From Methylomonas sp. AM2-LC (GTDB lineage Bacteria; Pseudomonadota; Gammaproteobacteria; Methylococcales; Methylomonadaceae): DNA of 64,000 nt. Shown here piece after piece: positions 46,310 to 55,679 of the stretch. The notes below the pieces were generated by a model. It had not been told where the DNA came from and did no database searches. It saw only the letters and a list, made by a program, of their open reading frames with translations. The stretch is from positions 3,119,501 to 3,183,500 of the forward strand of contig NZ_CP157005.1 in the NCBI RefSeq assembly GCF_039904985.1, read 5' to 3'. The position numbers and the translations under genes are program-made. The stretch's first letter is position 1, and each line of letters opens with the position of its first letter.

Positions 46310-47215
46310 ATGAAAAGTCGTATCCTTTTAAATCAATTTATTTTAGCAGGGTTATTGTACCTGCTGCTGATGGTACCGGCACATGCCGCTCCATCAATTA
46401 CCCTGGGTGCTGGCGTCGTTAACCCGCCACCAAATTTGGCATCAACGGGACTTAATCCTAAGCAAATAGCTGTCGCAGATACTGCTACTCTGGTTTCAGC
46501 AGCAAACTTTACCAACGTTCTTCAAGCAACACTAAATGCTCAAGGCTTTACCGCTGCTAATAATTGGACGCTGGTGAATAACGCGGTTGCACTTGCTGAT
46601 AATACAAAATTTAATATCACAAACTACTCTCTTTCTCTCAACGGTACAGGTACTAAGTTTGGAGAAACCATGGACTTTACATTAAATCCTAATCCTGCTG
46701 CACCAACTGCACCCGCAGGTTCCACAGTCACCGAGCATTGGTTACAGATACTTAACGAAGACCAAAAATATGGTGGATTTGGTTACGCTATTGCAGGACA
46801 GAATGGATTTTGGCAATTGGATAATGGCGACAAAGCAGGTGGTGCAGCAGCAGGTGCAGGCACTGGTCCTTATTACGATTCCAATGCTGCGGGCGGCGGC
46901 TTTTCGGTACCACCTACCTTCCACGACTTCCCACATTATTATTCAGGTGTTGGTACTTATCTGCATTTTACCGCCATTCCAACTTGGGATATTTATACTC
47001 CGGCAGCAGGAGGTAAAGCAGCATCAGAAACGATTGATGTTGGCTCCTATGGGATTGCATATGGCTTCCAAATTAATGCTTCCCCCGCCCCCGAAGCAGA
47101 AGAATGGCTGTTACTAATGCTGGGTTTACCAATGATTGGCTGGGTAACCCATCGTAAACATCCTGGCATTAATGAAGCAAACAACCAGAAGATTAACAAT
47201 GCGCTAGCTATCTAA
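46310..47215 (+). CDS. PEP-CTERM-like exported protein
   Basis: 301 aa. Signal peptide with core LAGLLYLLLMVPAHA. The middle is Ala/Asn/Thr-rich with GGFGYAIAGQNGFWQLDNG and WDIYTPAAGGK. The tail is PAPEAEEWLLLMLGLPMIGW then VTHRKHPG, a sorting signal in which PEP is replaced by APEAEEW, followed by an unusual 18-residue hydrophilic extension after the basic cluster. Probably an exosortase substrate. Ends in a strong terminator. Confidence 0.8.
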   Translation: MKSRILLNQFILAGLLYLLLMVPAHAAPSITLGAGVVNPPPNLASTGLNPKQIAVADTATLVSAANFTNVLQATLNAQGFTAANNWTLVNNAVALADNTKFNITNYSLSLNGTGTKFGETMDFTLNPNPAAPTAPAGSTVTEHWLQILNEDQKYGGFGYAIAGQNGFWQLDNGDKAGGAAAGAGTGPYYDSNAAGGGFSVPPTFHDFPHYYSGVGTYLHFTAIPTWDIYTPAAGGKAASETIDVGSYGIAYGFQINASPAPEAEEWLLLMLGLPMIGWVTHRKHPGINEANNQKINNALAI

Positions 47216-47303
47216 AATCAGACGGAAATAAAACAATAATTTAAGCACTGACTTTCCATAAGTCGTTGAAATACTATGACAAGCATCTGTCCGAAGCGAT
47301 CAT

Positions 47304-47329
47304 GTCACCTCATTAGAGGTGACTTTTTT
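47304..47329 (+). terminator. Rho-independent terminator
   Basis: Perfect 8-bp stem GTCACCTC/GAGGTGAC with ATTA loop and TTTTTT, 88 bp after the PEP-CTERM-like gene. Confidence 0.9.
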
Positions 47330-47469
47330 ACCTTCAATTATTCATTATGCAAGTTAAGATAGCTTAACAAAGAATAGCGTGGATGCAAACTGACTGATAC
47401 AAGCAATCCACCAATAACCCACATCTGTCACCGATTGCTAATTTTTATCCTTTATCAAGGAGTTATCTT

Positions 47470-48120
47470 ATGAAGTTTATACAGCTAGTGGTGCTTATAC
47501 TGGTGACAACTAACAATTTAGCTTTGGCTGGACAAGCTTTACCACAGCGAACCGTCAATAACGAGGATTTTACGGTGGAAAAAAATGGAATAGTTTTTGA
47601 AATAGTTTTACCTTACACGGATTGGGTGATACCCGAAAATAAACCGGGTAATTCAACTGCTTTACTGGATGTAAAGTTACGAATCACTAATACCACAAAC
47701 AAACCACTACGTTTTAACGGCTTTAATTCACTCTTTCCAGAGCTGGTTACATCGGATGGCAAGCATCTACATTGCTGGCAAGCTCCAGATGAAACCCTGC
47801 GACATCGTCAAGCACAAGACAGCGATTATCCACTGATTGAGCATGGTAATAGTATAACTCTACCTCTTCTGGTTGATTTGTTTTGGCCCAATCTAGAACC
47901 TAGCACACTTACGTTTAGATGGTGGCTTTCATCAGGAGAACCTGGACAGTATTTTGATGACTTAAAACCAGGCAACTATCTGCTTAGACTCGTATATCAA
48001 AATTCACTTTCAAATCTGGAGTCAGAGCTTCCTAGTCATAAGATTTTTAACGATAATGTATGGAAGGGCGAGGCTTCTACGCCATATGTACCTATATTAT
48101 TACGCTATAGTACTCATTAG
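47470..48120 (+). CDS. Secreted hypothetical protein
   Basis: 216 aa with signal peptide (MKFIQLVVLILVTTNNLALA) and AAGGAG ribosome-binding site. The mature part looks like a beta-sandwich (STALLDVKLRITNTTNKPLR, LTFRWWLSSGEPG, YLLRLVYQN), as in small extracellular immunoglobulin-like domains. Not recognised. One Cys only (HCWQAPDE). Stands alone between two plus-strand genes; about 300 bp without genes follow. Confidence 0.6.
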   Translation: MKFIQLVVLILVTTNNLALAGQALPQRTVNNEDFTVEKNGIVFEIVLPYTDWVIPENKPGNSTALLDVKLRITNTTNKPLRFNGFNSLFPELVTSDGKHLHCWQAPDETLRHRQAQDSDYPLIEHGNSITLPLLVDLFWPNLEPSTLTFRWWLSSGEPGQYFDDLKPGNYLLRLVYQNSLSNLESELPSHKIFNDNVWKGEASTPYVPILLRYSTH

Positions 48121-48419
48121 CATTGAATAAAATGGTATACAACTAAGCAATTAGCCAAAAACATAAATTACTCTTACATAAGCTTTAATTTGTAAAAAAT
48201 GAGTAAGTGCAAACATTCATGCATGGTGGCGTATTCTTTGTTGTAAAATCAAATCAAAATGAATTGTTATACTAAATAATAGGCTGACAAGCTATATTAA
48301 ATATAGCGCTAAATATCAAAACCTTAGTGTATCTGGAAAAGCTTTAAGACTAATTAGAAGCACATAAATAAACATTATAAAACAAACATTTATCAATAAC
48401 CTAACTATCGATACAGACT

Positions 48420-49205
48420 ATGAAACATTGCCTATTACTATGCATTTTACTGTTTAGTACCTGCGTGCAAGCAGTATTACATGAGGAAAACGTTGACTAT
48501 AAAGCTGGCGAAACTACTCTTAAAGGTTATCTGGTTTGGGATGATGCCAAAGGCGACAAACAACCGGGAGTGCTGGTGGTACATGAATGGTGGGGGCTTA
48601 ATGACTATGCCCGCCACAGAGCACGTATGCTGGCTGACTTAGGTTTTACTGCGCTGGCAGTTGATATGTATGGAGAGGGTAAAAATACAGACCACCCTAA
48701 TGATGCGGCCAAATTTATGTCTAGCGTACTTAAACAGGCAGATTTAGCAAAACTACGTTTTCTGGCCGCCAAGGATTTATTGGCCAGTCAACCGAGCGTT
48801 GATGCCGGCAAAATAGCGGCCATTGGTTACTGTTTCGGTGGTGCTACCGTACTGAACATGGCCAGAATGGGTGTAGATTTGGCCGCTGTAGTCAGTTTTC
48901 ACGGCAACCTGGCAACTAAAACACCCGCACAACCTGGCCAAGTTAAAGCGCAAATTTTAGTGCTGAACGGAGCTAATGACAACTTCGTTACTGCCGACAG
49001 TATCACCCAGTTTGAACACGAAATGAAACAGGCGGGCGCAAAATATCAATTTATTAATTATCCAAATGCTATGCATGGTTTCACTAATAGTGATGCTGAT
49101 CGGCTTGGCAAAACCAACAACATGCCTTTAGCGTACAATGCTGAAGCGGATAAACAATCCTGGACAGCTATGCAGGCCTTGTTTAAAGCGGTGTTTAAGC
49201 AATAA
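48420..49205 (+). CDS. Periplasmic dienelactone-hydrolase-family protein
   Basis: 261 aa, alpha/beta-hydrolase. Signal peptide MKHCLLLCILLFSTCVQA. VVHEWWGLNDYARHRA near residue 55, nucleophile Cys in AAIGYCFGGATVL, Asp in VLNGANDNFV and His in NAMHGFTN make up the Cys-Asp-His triad of dienelactone hydrolases. Substrate in the periplasm is not known; these proteins are often general esterases. Stands upstream of the exosortase pair. Confidence 0.87.
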   Translation: MKHCLLLCILLFSTCVQAVLHEENVDYKAGETTLKGYLVWDDAKGDKQPGVLVVHEWWGLNDYARHRARMLADLGFTALAVDMYGEGKNTDHPNDAAKFMSSVLKQADLAKLRFLAAKDLLASQPSVDAGKIAAIGYCFGGATVLNMARMGVDLAAVVSFHGNLATKTPAQPGQVKAQILVLNGANDNFVTADSITQFEHEMKQAGAKYQFINYPNAMHGFTNSDADRLGKTNNMPLAYNAEADKQSWTAMQALFKAVFKQ

Positions 49206-49266
49206 ACGTTTTTAAACGTGAAATTTTGGCATCGCACTATACAAGCTTGTTTATGTACATCCTAAA

Positions 49267-49797
49267 ATGAATACATTCAAACATTTTGCGGGTAAACGCT
49301 ATGAATGGCTACAGTTCTTTTTATTCGTTGCCTGCTATGTATTACTAGACTACAGCTATTTCAAGATTCCGGTCGATGTATTTATTAATGTCATTTATTA
49401 TCAAGGTGTTGTCCGCGTTTGTGCCGATGTTATCAATCTGATAGCCCCGCAAGAACAGGTATCGGCAATGCATAATCATTTACTATCCAGCAAAGCCGAT
49501 CTGGAAATTGTGAACGGCTGTGATGGGGCGGGGGTTATATTTTTACTGATCTCTGCCATTCTGGTTTTTCCGGCCACTATCTATCGTAAACTAAGCGGTC
49601 TTTTTTTCGGCGTAGGCTTAATCTATGTGATTAATCTAGTACGTATTGCTACTTTGTATTTTACTTTTGCTTATCAACCTGCTTGGTTCACCTTAGTACA
49701 CACTTATCTGGCACCCACGTTAATGGTGATAATGGCCAGCACTTACTTCGCCTGGTGGGCTTTGGCGATTAGCAATAAGCGCAATGAACCAGCGTGA
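49267..49797 (+). CDS. Compact exosortase (XrtM-like)
   Basis: 176 aa, intramembrane transpeptidase that cuts C-terminal sorting signals of exported proteins. About six TM helices. The catalytic triad is clear: Cys85 in EIVNGCDGAGVIF, Arg126 in YVINLVRIATLYF and His145 in FTLVHTYLAP. The CDGA form and short length point to the XrtM/XrtH group rather than the long EpsH type. The next gene overlaps it by 14 bp, and a GDSL protein with variant sorting signal lies just beyond. Confidence 0.85.
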   Translation: MNTFKHFAGKRYEWLQFFLFVACYVLLDYSYFKIPVDVFINVIYYQGVVRVCADVINLIAPQEQVSAMHNHLLSSKADLEIVNGCDGAGVIFLLISAILVFPATIYRKLSGLFFGVGLIYVINLVRIATLYFTFAYQPAWFTLVHTYLAPTLMVIMASTYFAWWALAISNKRNEPA

Positions 49798-50407
49798 TTT
49801 GCTTTGGTTAACCGGAAAAGCCCTACTGATATGGCTATTGTTATCATGCCTGACCGGGTATGTGGGTGAATGGCTGCTAACTGGACTATTTCCTGTAATA
49901 AAGGCCATTATAATCATGCTGGCCCCAGAATTTTTACCCAGCATAGAACTGATCAAGTCCACCCAATCGCAATGGGATACATCGCTACAATTATCAGCAT
50001 GGGTAGTGCGACCCGTTTACTTAAACACCAGCCACTTCATTCCAATAGGCACCGATTTGCAATCAACAGTGCACTTGCTACATATTCTGGTGCCGCTGGT
50101 CATTGAAGTGACTGTTTTATGCGTTTGGCCAGTTCAGCACTGGCTACAGCGTTTATTACTACTTACATGGGGATTAGTGTCGGCAGCATGCGTCATCGTG
50201 CTGACTTTACCCACACATTTATTAGCCAATCTGGAAATATCTTTTCAGGATATAGCCCTAAGTGGAGAAAACCCGCGCGCAGTTCCCTGGTGTGTGGATT
50301 GGATGGTATTTTGCGAAATGGGCGGCCGCTGGCTATTGGCGTTGGCAGCAGCATGGTTGTGCATACACGTGCAAAAAAGCCTGTTACCCAGTAGAAACCC
50401 AACTTAA
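49784..50407 (+). CDS. Exosortase-associated membrane protein
   Basis: 207 aa. TM helices at about 9–30, 36–50, 97–118, 125–145 and 180–197, with a periplasmic loop ENPRAVPWCVDWMVFCEMGG that carries two Cys. Overlapping translation with the exosortase gene implies a shared complex. I know of exosortase loci with a dedicated membrane partner, but cannot match this to a named family with certainty. Confidence 0.6.
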   Translation: MNQRDLLWLTGKALLIWLLLSCLTGYVGEWLLTGLFPVIKAIIIMLAPEFLPSIELIKSTQSQWDTSLQLSAWVVRPVYLNTSHFIPIGTDLQSTVHLLHILVPLVIEVTVLCVWPVQHWLQRLLLLTWGLVSAACVIVLTLPTHLLANLEISFQDIALSGENPRAVPWCVDWMVFCEMGGRWLLALAAAWLCIHVQKSLLPSRNPT

Positions 50408-50454
50408 TCAAACAGCCTTTACAAACCCTAGAGTGCGTTGTGAAAGTATATTAC

Positions 50455-51351
50455 TTATGCACGACGTAGCATTCGTCTACCCATTAACCCCAAGCCTATC
50501 AACATAAAGCTAAACGAAGGTGATAGCGGCACGACAGCAGCAGCAAATTCATTAGCCAACAATTGATCCGCAGCGGTTGTGGGATGTAATCCATCCCAAA
50601 ACACATAAGCATTTGGATTAGTACAGACAGTAGACCCGTTAAAACAGGCATCCGTTGTATTGGTAAAGCCATAAGCTCCGGCATTAGCAATGATGGCACT
50701 GACTGCAACATAGGTATTAAATTGCGTGACATTTGCAGGCAATGCAGCCGCCAAGGCTGTGTCAAAGGCAATGGTGGCCTGATCTGCAAAACTGATAGCA
50801 GCACTACCTAATACTGAAACTTGGGGCTCTAAACCCAAAGCGGATAAGTTAGGTATTAAGATATGTTGAGCCCCCATGCTTTCCAGTGTATTCACTTCAA
50901 GCACAATATTAGCCACTGCGGTTTGAATGGCAGCGTTTATGGCAGGCACTGTAGTTGCCGCATTTAATAAGTCGTTACCGCCTGCCCACAGAAAGTAAAG
51001 AGCATTCGGATCCGCTTTAGCGTTGCTAGCGGCATAGGCATTCACTTGTGAAAGCATACCCGTATTCGCATAGGGCGTACCGACTAAATCAGGATTATCT
51101 GTACCCGTGGTTGCGCCAGCAAAGGCATAATCTGTTAAGGGTGCGTTTAATAAATTAGCTAAATATTCTATCGCGACGGGTCCATTAGAAAATCGTCCAC
51201 CCACATAGGGTGACGGCGGATTAGTGGAGTGAGCTGAGCCATTATCACTTAAACTATCACCAAACGCATAAATGGCATCGTAACTACTGGCCTGTGCAGC
51301 AACTGAAGTAAACAACAATGCAGGAAAAATAAGATATTTAGTTAGGCTCAT
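50455..51351 (-). CDS. GDSL/SGNH esterase with variant CTERM sorting signal
   Basis: 298 aa. Signal peptide to AQA-SSYD; block I YAFGDSLSDNG with Ser nucleophile; GRFSNGPVAIEYLA; block III LWAGGNDLLNA; block V FWDGLHPTTAADQ with Asp-x-x-His. All SGNH residues are present, so an exported lipase/esterase or deacetylase. The tail VVPLSPSFSFMLIGLGLMGR ends in RRMLRRA: a hydrophobic helix and Arg cluster, but VPLSP replaces the VPEP motif. It converges on the exosortase pair, 47 bp away. Confidence 0.88.
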   Translation of the reverse strand: MSLTKYLIFPALLFTSVAAQASSYDAIYAFGDSLSDNGSAHSTNPPSPYVGGRFSNGPVAIEYLANLLNAPLTDYAFAGATTGTDNPDLVGTPYANTGMLSQVNAYAASNAKADPNALYFLWAGGNDLLNAATTVPAINAAIQTAVANIVLEVNTLESMGAQHILIPNLSALGLEPQVSVLGSAAISFADQATIAFDTALAAALPANVTQFNTYVAVSAIIANAGAYGFTNTTDACFNGSTVCTNPNAYVFWDGLHPTTAADQLLANEFAAAVVPLSPSFSFMLIGLGLMGRRMLRRA

Positions 51352-51543
51352 AAACGTAAAACTCTTGATTATAATTAGGTATTTACACTATACCATTTGT
51401 AAGAAACTACGCAAGTAATTAGTTTGTCAGTTAATCATTCGCCTTATAGCCTAGTCACAACCGATAACTATTTATATTGACGGTAGATAGCTATCATCAC
51501 TCAAAATAATTAATTAAATACGCGTTGCATTAAATACACCGCG

Positions 51544-52083
51544 TTAATTAAGATATTGAAAAACATCTTCCTCTGCGTAAAAACGGTCTTCGGTAATCAT
51601 CTCTGCTGAAATGCGCTTGGCAAGTAAATCTTCAACATCAGCCGTTACTCGGTCTATCAATGCCAAACTTTCACCTAACTCCAGAGACTTTAATAGTGCG
51701 TTTCCCCATATGGATACATGCCGAGTAGTGATAATACGCGTCTGGTTATCTTTGGCCCATTCACTAGAAACCAAAAAACCCAAACGTTCCATTTTATCCT
51801 TGAGTTCAGCTACCCGTTCAGGCGTATCGTTCTTTAACAAAATAGCTTGCGTAATGGTATTCCAACCATTTGCATAAAGTTCAGTACCTTGATAAAAACG
51901 CATAACCCATAGCAAATATTCTTCCAAAGTCTGCCGACTATTATTGTTGTTGTCCTGAGCATATACCTCTTTAAAATAGGATTGAGCAGGAACCTCATCA
52001 GACCATATTGCGGTTTTAGTTGGCGAAGCAGCGCAGGCTGGCAACAAAATTGCCAATAATAGTATTAAATGACAATTTTGCAT
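51544..52083 (-). CDS. Lipoprotein, hypothetical
   Basis: 179 aa from the ATG at 52083, giving the signal MQNCHLILLLAILLPAC with lipobox Cys 17; the longer frame to 52128 would spoil it. The mature helical protein has EEYLLWVMRFYQGTELYANGW and a 20-residue segment TRIITTRHVSIWGNALLKSL. Not recognised. Alone between the GDSL and GGDEF–EAL genes. Confidence 0.6.
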   Translation of the reverse strand: MQNCHLILLLAILLPACAASPTKTAIWSDEVPAQSYFKEVYAQDNNNNSRQTLEEYLLWVMRFYQGTELYANGWNTITQAILLKNDTPERVAELKDKMERLGFLVSSEWAKDNQTRIITTRHVSIWGNALLKSLELGESLALIDRVTADVEDLLAKRISAEMITEDRFYAEEDVFQYLN

Positions 52084-52333
52084 TTTTAGGGTTAGATTTT
52101 TAGCTCGGAAAAGCAAGTCTGCAAACACTGGTGAGTGTACCTTACTGGTGAATTACCTCGATTTTAACCAGACAAGATTTCAACATTATGAAAACTATTG
52201 ACAACCAGACTCACGTCGGTTTGCTCAATGTAAATGACCGTTTAAAAACAGCCCTCCTTTACCCTTGCAAGCGTTTGAACTGTTATTGAAGTAACACTCA
52301 CTCATTCTTGTTTAATGGTTTACTACAAAGTTA

Positions 52334-54721
52334 TCATTGACGGTTAACCAATAACGATTCAAATACCTTGGACGTCACAGGGGGCGACCATAAGTATCCC
52401 TGCCCATAATCACAATTAATATCTTTTAATAACTGTAGTTGCTGTACAGTTTCCACACCTTCTGCAATGACTTTAATTCCCAGTTTGTGTGCCATTACAA
52501 TCATGGCTTCACAGAGCGCGTGATCATCAGATTGCGGAGCAAGATTACGCACGAAAGACTGATCAATTTTTATGTAATCGATATCAAATTTCTTCAAGTA
52601 AGCCATCGCAGAATACCCTGTACCAAAATCATCCAACGCCACCTGTATGCCTTTATCACGCAATGCCAAAAAGGTATTACAAATTTCATCGCTGGCTTCC
52701 ATGAGTATGCCTTCAGTAATTTCAATAACAATATTCTGACCCGACAACCCCAGTTTATCCATAAAAACAAACCATTTATCAAGTTTATGCGGGTAATCTT
52801 TAAACTCTAGCGGCGACTGATTAATGCTAATTTGAAACTGCGGGTGATATATTGTTTGCCAGTGCTTAGATTGCACTGCCACCTCATTGAACACCCATGC
52901 CCCAATCTCACCAATTAATCCGGTTTCTTCAGCAACAGAGATAAAGTCATGCGGACTGATTATGCCTTTGCCTGGATGATGCCAGCGTATTAATGCCTCC
53001 GCTTTTTCTATGTTATTCGTTGCTAAATTAACAATGGGCTGATAATACATTTTGAAGTGGTTCTTAAGCAGTGCATCGTGTAAACCATTCAGCACATCCA
53101 TACGCGCATTAGCCGCCTCTTGCATGGCTAAGGTAAAATAATTATAACAGTTGCGTCCTCTATGCTTAGCGGCATACATAGCTTGATCAGCGTTCTTGAG
53201 TAAGGTGCTAATATCAGTGGCATCATCTGGATAAATAGTAATGCCTATACTTGCAGAGGTATACGTCAGCTGATCGCCTAACTGGTAAGGAATGGACAGG
53301 GCATTTAAAATATTGGCGGCAACCCGACCAACACTGTCTATATCTTCCAGCTCACTGAGAAATACAGTAAATTCATCCCCACCTAAGCGGCCCACTGTGT
53401 CAGATTCGCGCACACAACCCAGCATGCGTTTGGACGCCTCTTTAAGCAAGCTATCGCCAGCTTCATGCCCCAAACTGTCATTAACTTCCTTGAAGCGATC
53501 TAGATCAACAAACATGATTGCCAGAGGCAATCCTGTTCGATGCGATTTTTTAATTTCCTGATCCAAACGGTTATAAACCATACTTCGATTGGGTAACTGG
53601 GTCAGGTGATCAAAATTAGCTTGTTCCCATATTATTTCATCCGTTTTCTTTTTCTCGGAAATATCAGAAAAAAGCGCGACACGGCGATGCACGGTACCGT
53701 CCTCATGATAAATGGTATTTATAGTCAAAGACTCTGCAAAAATCTCCCCATTCTTGCGGCGGCTCCATACCTCACCCTGCCAAACACCTTTTTCATTTAA
53801 TTTCTCCCACATATCGTTATAAAAATGGGTATCCTGTAGTCCCGAGCTTAAAAACTGGGAATCAGTACCAACGATTTCTGCCAGGGAGTAACCCGTCATC
53901 TGCGTAAAAGCAGGATTAATATCGATAATATGATTATGTGCATCTGTCACCAACATCGCTTCGCTACTGGCCTGATAGACCATAGCCGCCAACTTTATAT
54001 TCTCGTCTTGAACATACAGCTCTTTTGATGCCCTATTCAGTGCAGACACGAGCATCTCAATTTCCAAAGACGATAGGCTGTTCTGGAGAGTACGCCCCTG
54101 CTTTTCTGGCAAAGAACTGGCAAACTTTGCTGCTGCACGTAGCTCCTTGATAGTCTTCTTTAAGGCTAAGGCTAATACTAAACAAGAGAATAAAGCGGCA
54201 CAAATGGCAACGACGATACTGGTCATGATAATTTGCGCTTGTCTGGCGTTAATTTGTGCCAATGAGAGTTCTACCTGTACCCAACCGATATTTTTTCCTG
54301 CATTAATGGGTTGCCAGGAAATGATAAGTGCATCCACTATCTCAGCTTGTACACTTTGTTTTGTGGGTAAAGTCAACATGCCCGAATGCATGATGTTAAA
54401 TTGTTTGCTATACGGATCTAGTTTGGTTTGGTAAATGATTTGACCATTGGCATTCGTGATAGACAATCCTGTCAGTTTTGGATGGGCGGTATACTGCATG
54501 GCAGTTAAATCGACATTACCATAGTCTCTGACCACTAAAATGGGAGCTATGGCATTAGCAAGTCCGGTGGCCAGCATATTTGCTTCTAATAAAATTTCGT
54601 TTAGCGCTTGCTCTCGTTGTACATAGGCAATATAACTACCCAGTGCAAATATGGAAATAAGCGCACCAATAGAACCCAAAAGGGTTAAACGAATCAGCAA
54701 TCTGTTAGGCATGAATTTCAT
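52334..54721 (-). CDS. Membrane c-di-GMP enzyme PAS–GGDEF–EAL
   Basis: 795 aa. TM1 about 10–30, periplasmic domain to about 160, TM2 164–188, HAMP-like linker, PAS 240–355, GGDEF 370–530, EAL 545–795. GGDEF motif intact at 447–451 with RESD I-site 438–441; EAL at 575–577 and DDFGTGYS at 697–704 are kept, so both synthesis and hydrolysis of c-di-GMP are possible. The start overlaps the PhnD-like gene by 4 bp; the pair probably forms a ligand-controlled switch. Confidence 0.92.
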   Translation of the reverse strand: MKFMPNRLLIRLTLLGSIGALISIFALGSYIAYVQREQALNEILLEANMLATGLANAIAPILVVRDYGNVDLTAMQYTAHPKLTGLSITNANGQIIYQTKLDPYSKQFNIMHSGMLTLPTKQSVQAEIVDALIISWQPINAGKNIGWVQVELSLAQINARQAQIIMTSIVVAICAALFSCLVLALALKKTIKELRAAAKFASSLPEKQGRTLQNSLSSLEIEMLVSALNRASKELYVQDENIKLAAMVYQASSEAMLVTDAHNHIIDINPAFTQMTGYSLAEIVGTDSQFLSSGLQDTHFYNDMWEKLNEKGVWQGEVWSRRKNGEIFAESLTINTIYHEDGTVHRRVALFSDISEKKKTDEIIWEQANFDHLTQLPNRSMVYNRLDQEIKKSHRTGLPLAIMFVDLDRFKEVNDSLGHEAGDSLLKEASKRMLGCVRESDTVGRLGGDEFTVFLSELEDIDSVGRVAANILNALSIPYQLGDQLTYTSASIGITIYPDDATDISTLLKNADQAMYAAKHRGRNCYNYFTLAMQEAANARMDVLNGLHDALLKNHFKMYYQPIVNLATNNIEKAEALIRWHHPGKGIISPHDFISVAEETGLIGEIGAWVFNEVAVQSKHWQTIYHPQFQISINQSPLEFKDYPHKLDKWFVFMDKLGLSGQNIVIEITEGILMEASDEICNTFLALRDKGIQVALDDFGTGYSAMAYLKKFDIDYIKIDQSFVRNLAPQSDDHALCEAMIVMAHKLGIKVIAEGVETVQQLQLLKDINCDYGQGYLWSPPVTSKVFESLLVNRQ

Positions 54722-55569
54722 TCAACGCTCTTAACTACAAAATTTTCAAGATGCAAATTTTTTAATGCCTCGTAATCACTCGCATTGGCTACAACTGGTT
54801 GCGGAATTTGAATGGCATTAAATAAGGTCGCATTTGCTGGATCTGCTGCCAGACTAATAAATGCTTTAGTTATTTTCTCTCTTACGGCGGCAGGGATACG
54901 TCTATTGGCAACCAGTGGGTGTGGAATAGTTTCTGGCGTTCTATACAAAATTCGCAGTTGCTGCTGCACATCCAGTGGTTCACGTATAAAGGTATTATTA
55001 ACACCACCCCCCGCAACCACATCACCCAATAGCACGCTCCGATAAACATTAGTATGTGTATTAACATAGCTTGGATGTATAGATATGCCTTGTGTAGCCA
55101 AATCAGAACGGACAAACAACGAAGAAGCAAAAGCATTTGAGGATGGAAAAGCCAGTGTCTGTCCATTCAGATCGTGAATAGACGTAATCGGACTGTCTTT
55201 TCTGACCACTAGAATGCCTGTCAATAACTGACTGGAATCCCGTAACATGGGAATATAGAGTTGTTGGCGACTGGTTAATAGAAATTGGTAAGGATTGATA
55301 AAGGCAAAATCAGGTTCATCGCCCAATAATGCAACTTCAAAGCTTTGAAGAGTGGCTATCACATGTAAATCAAAAACCAAACCAGTCGCCTGACTCAATT
55401 TTTCTAAAACCGGATACCAAGCGCTATGAATAGCCAATGGAGCAGCCTGAGGCACAACATAAAAACTATACTGTTGTTGTACCGGCTTTTGGGCAACAGC
55501 CGGAGATGCCGCCAGTAACAGAAAACACAGACTAAAAATGCGATAAAATACAGAAGTCATTTTGCACAT
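54718..55569 (-). CDS. PhnD-like periplasmic binding protein
   Basis: 283 aa. Signal peptide ending in ASPAVAQ, then SFYVVPQAAPLAIHSAWYPV, PDFAFINPYQFLL, ILVVRKDSPI, LNGQTLAFPSSNAFASSL and VVAGGGVNNTFI. This is the pattern of phosphate/phosphite/phosphonate-type solute-binding proteins. No transporter is beside it; translation coupling to the GGDEF–EAL gene suggests a sensor role in the periplasm. A second ATG is three codons further in (55560). Confidence 0.85.
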   Translation of the reverse strand: MCKMTSVFYRIFSLCFLLLAASPAVAQKPVQQQYSFYVVPQAAPLAIHSAWYPVLEKLSQATGLVFDLHVIATLQSFEVALLGDEPDFAFINPYQFLLTSRQQLYIPMLRDSSQLLTGILVVRKDSPITSIHDLNGQTLAFPSSNAFASSLFVRSDLATQGISIHPSYVNTHTNVYRSVLLGDVVAGGGVNNTFIREPLDVQQQLRILYRTPETIPHPLVANRRIPAAVREKITKAFISLAADPANATLFNAIQIPQPVVANASDYEALKNLHLENFVVKSVE

Positions 55570-55679
55570 AAGACTGATGAACGACAGAGTAACTGTACGC
55601 TATCATTCCTTAAGCTAAGGTAGCAAGCATAACCTGTAGTTTTATGGCAAAAGTGTAGGGTATTCCGCGTTATCGGTCA

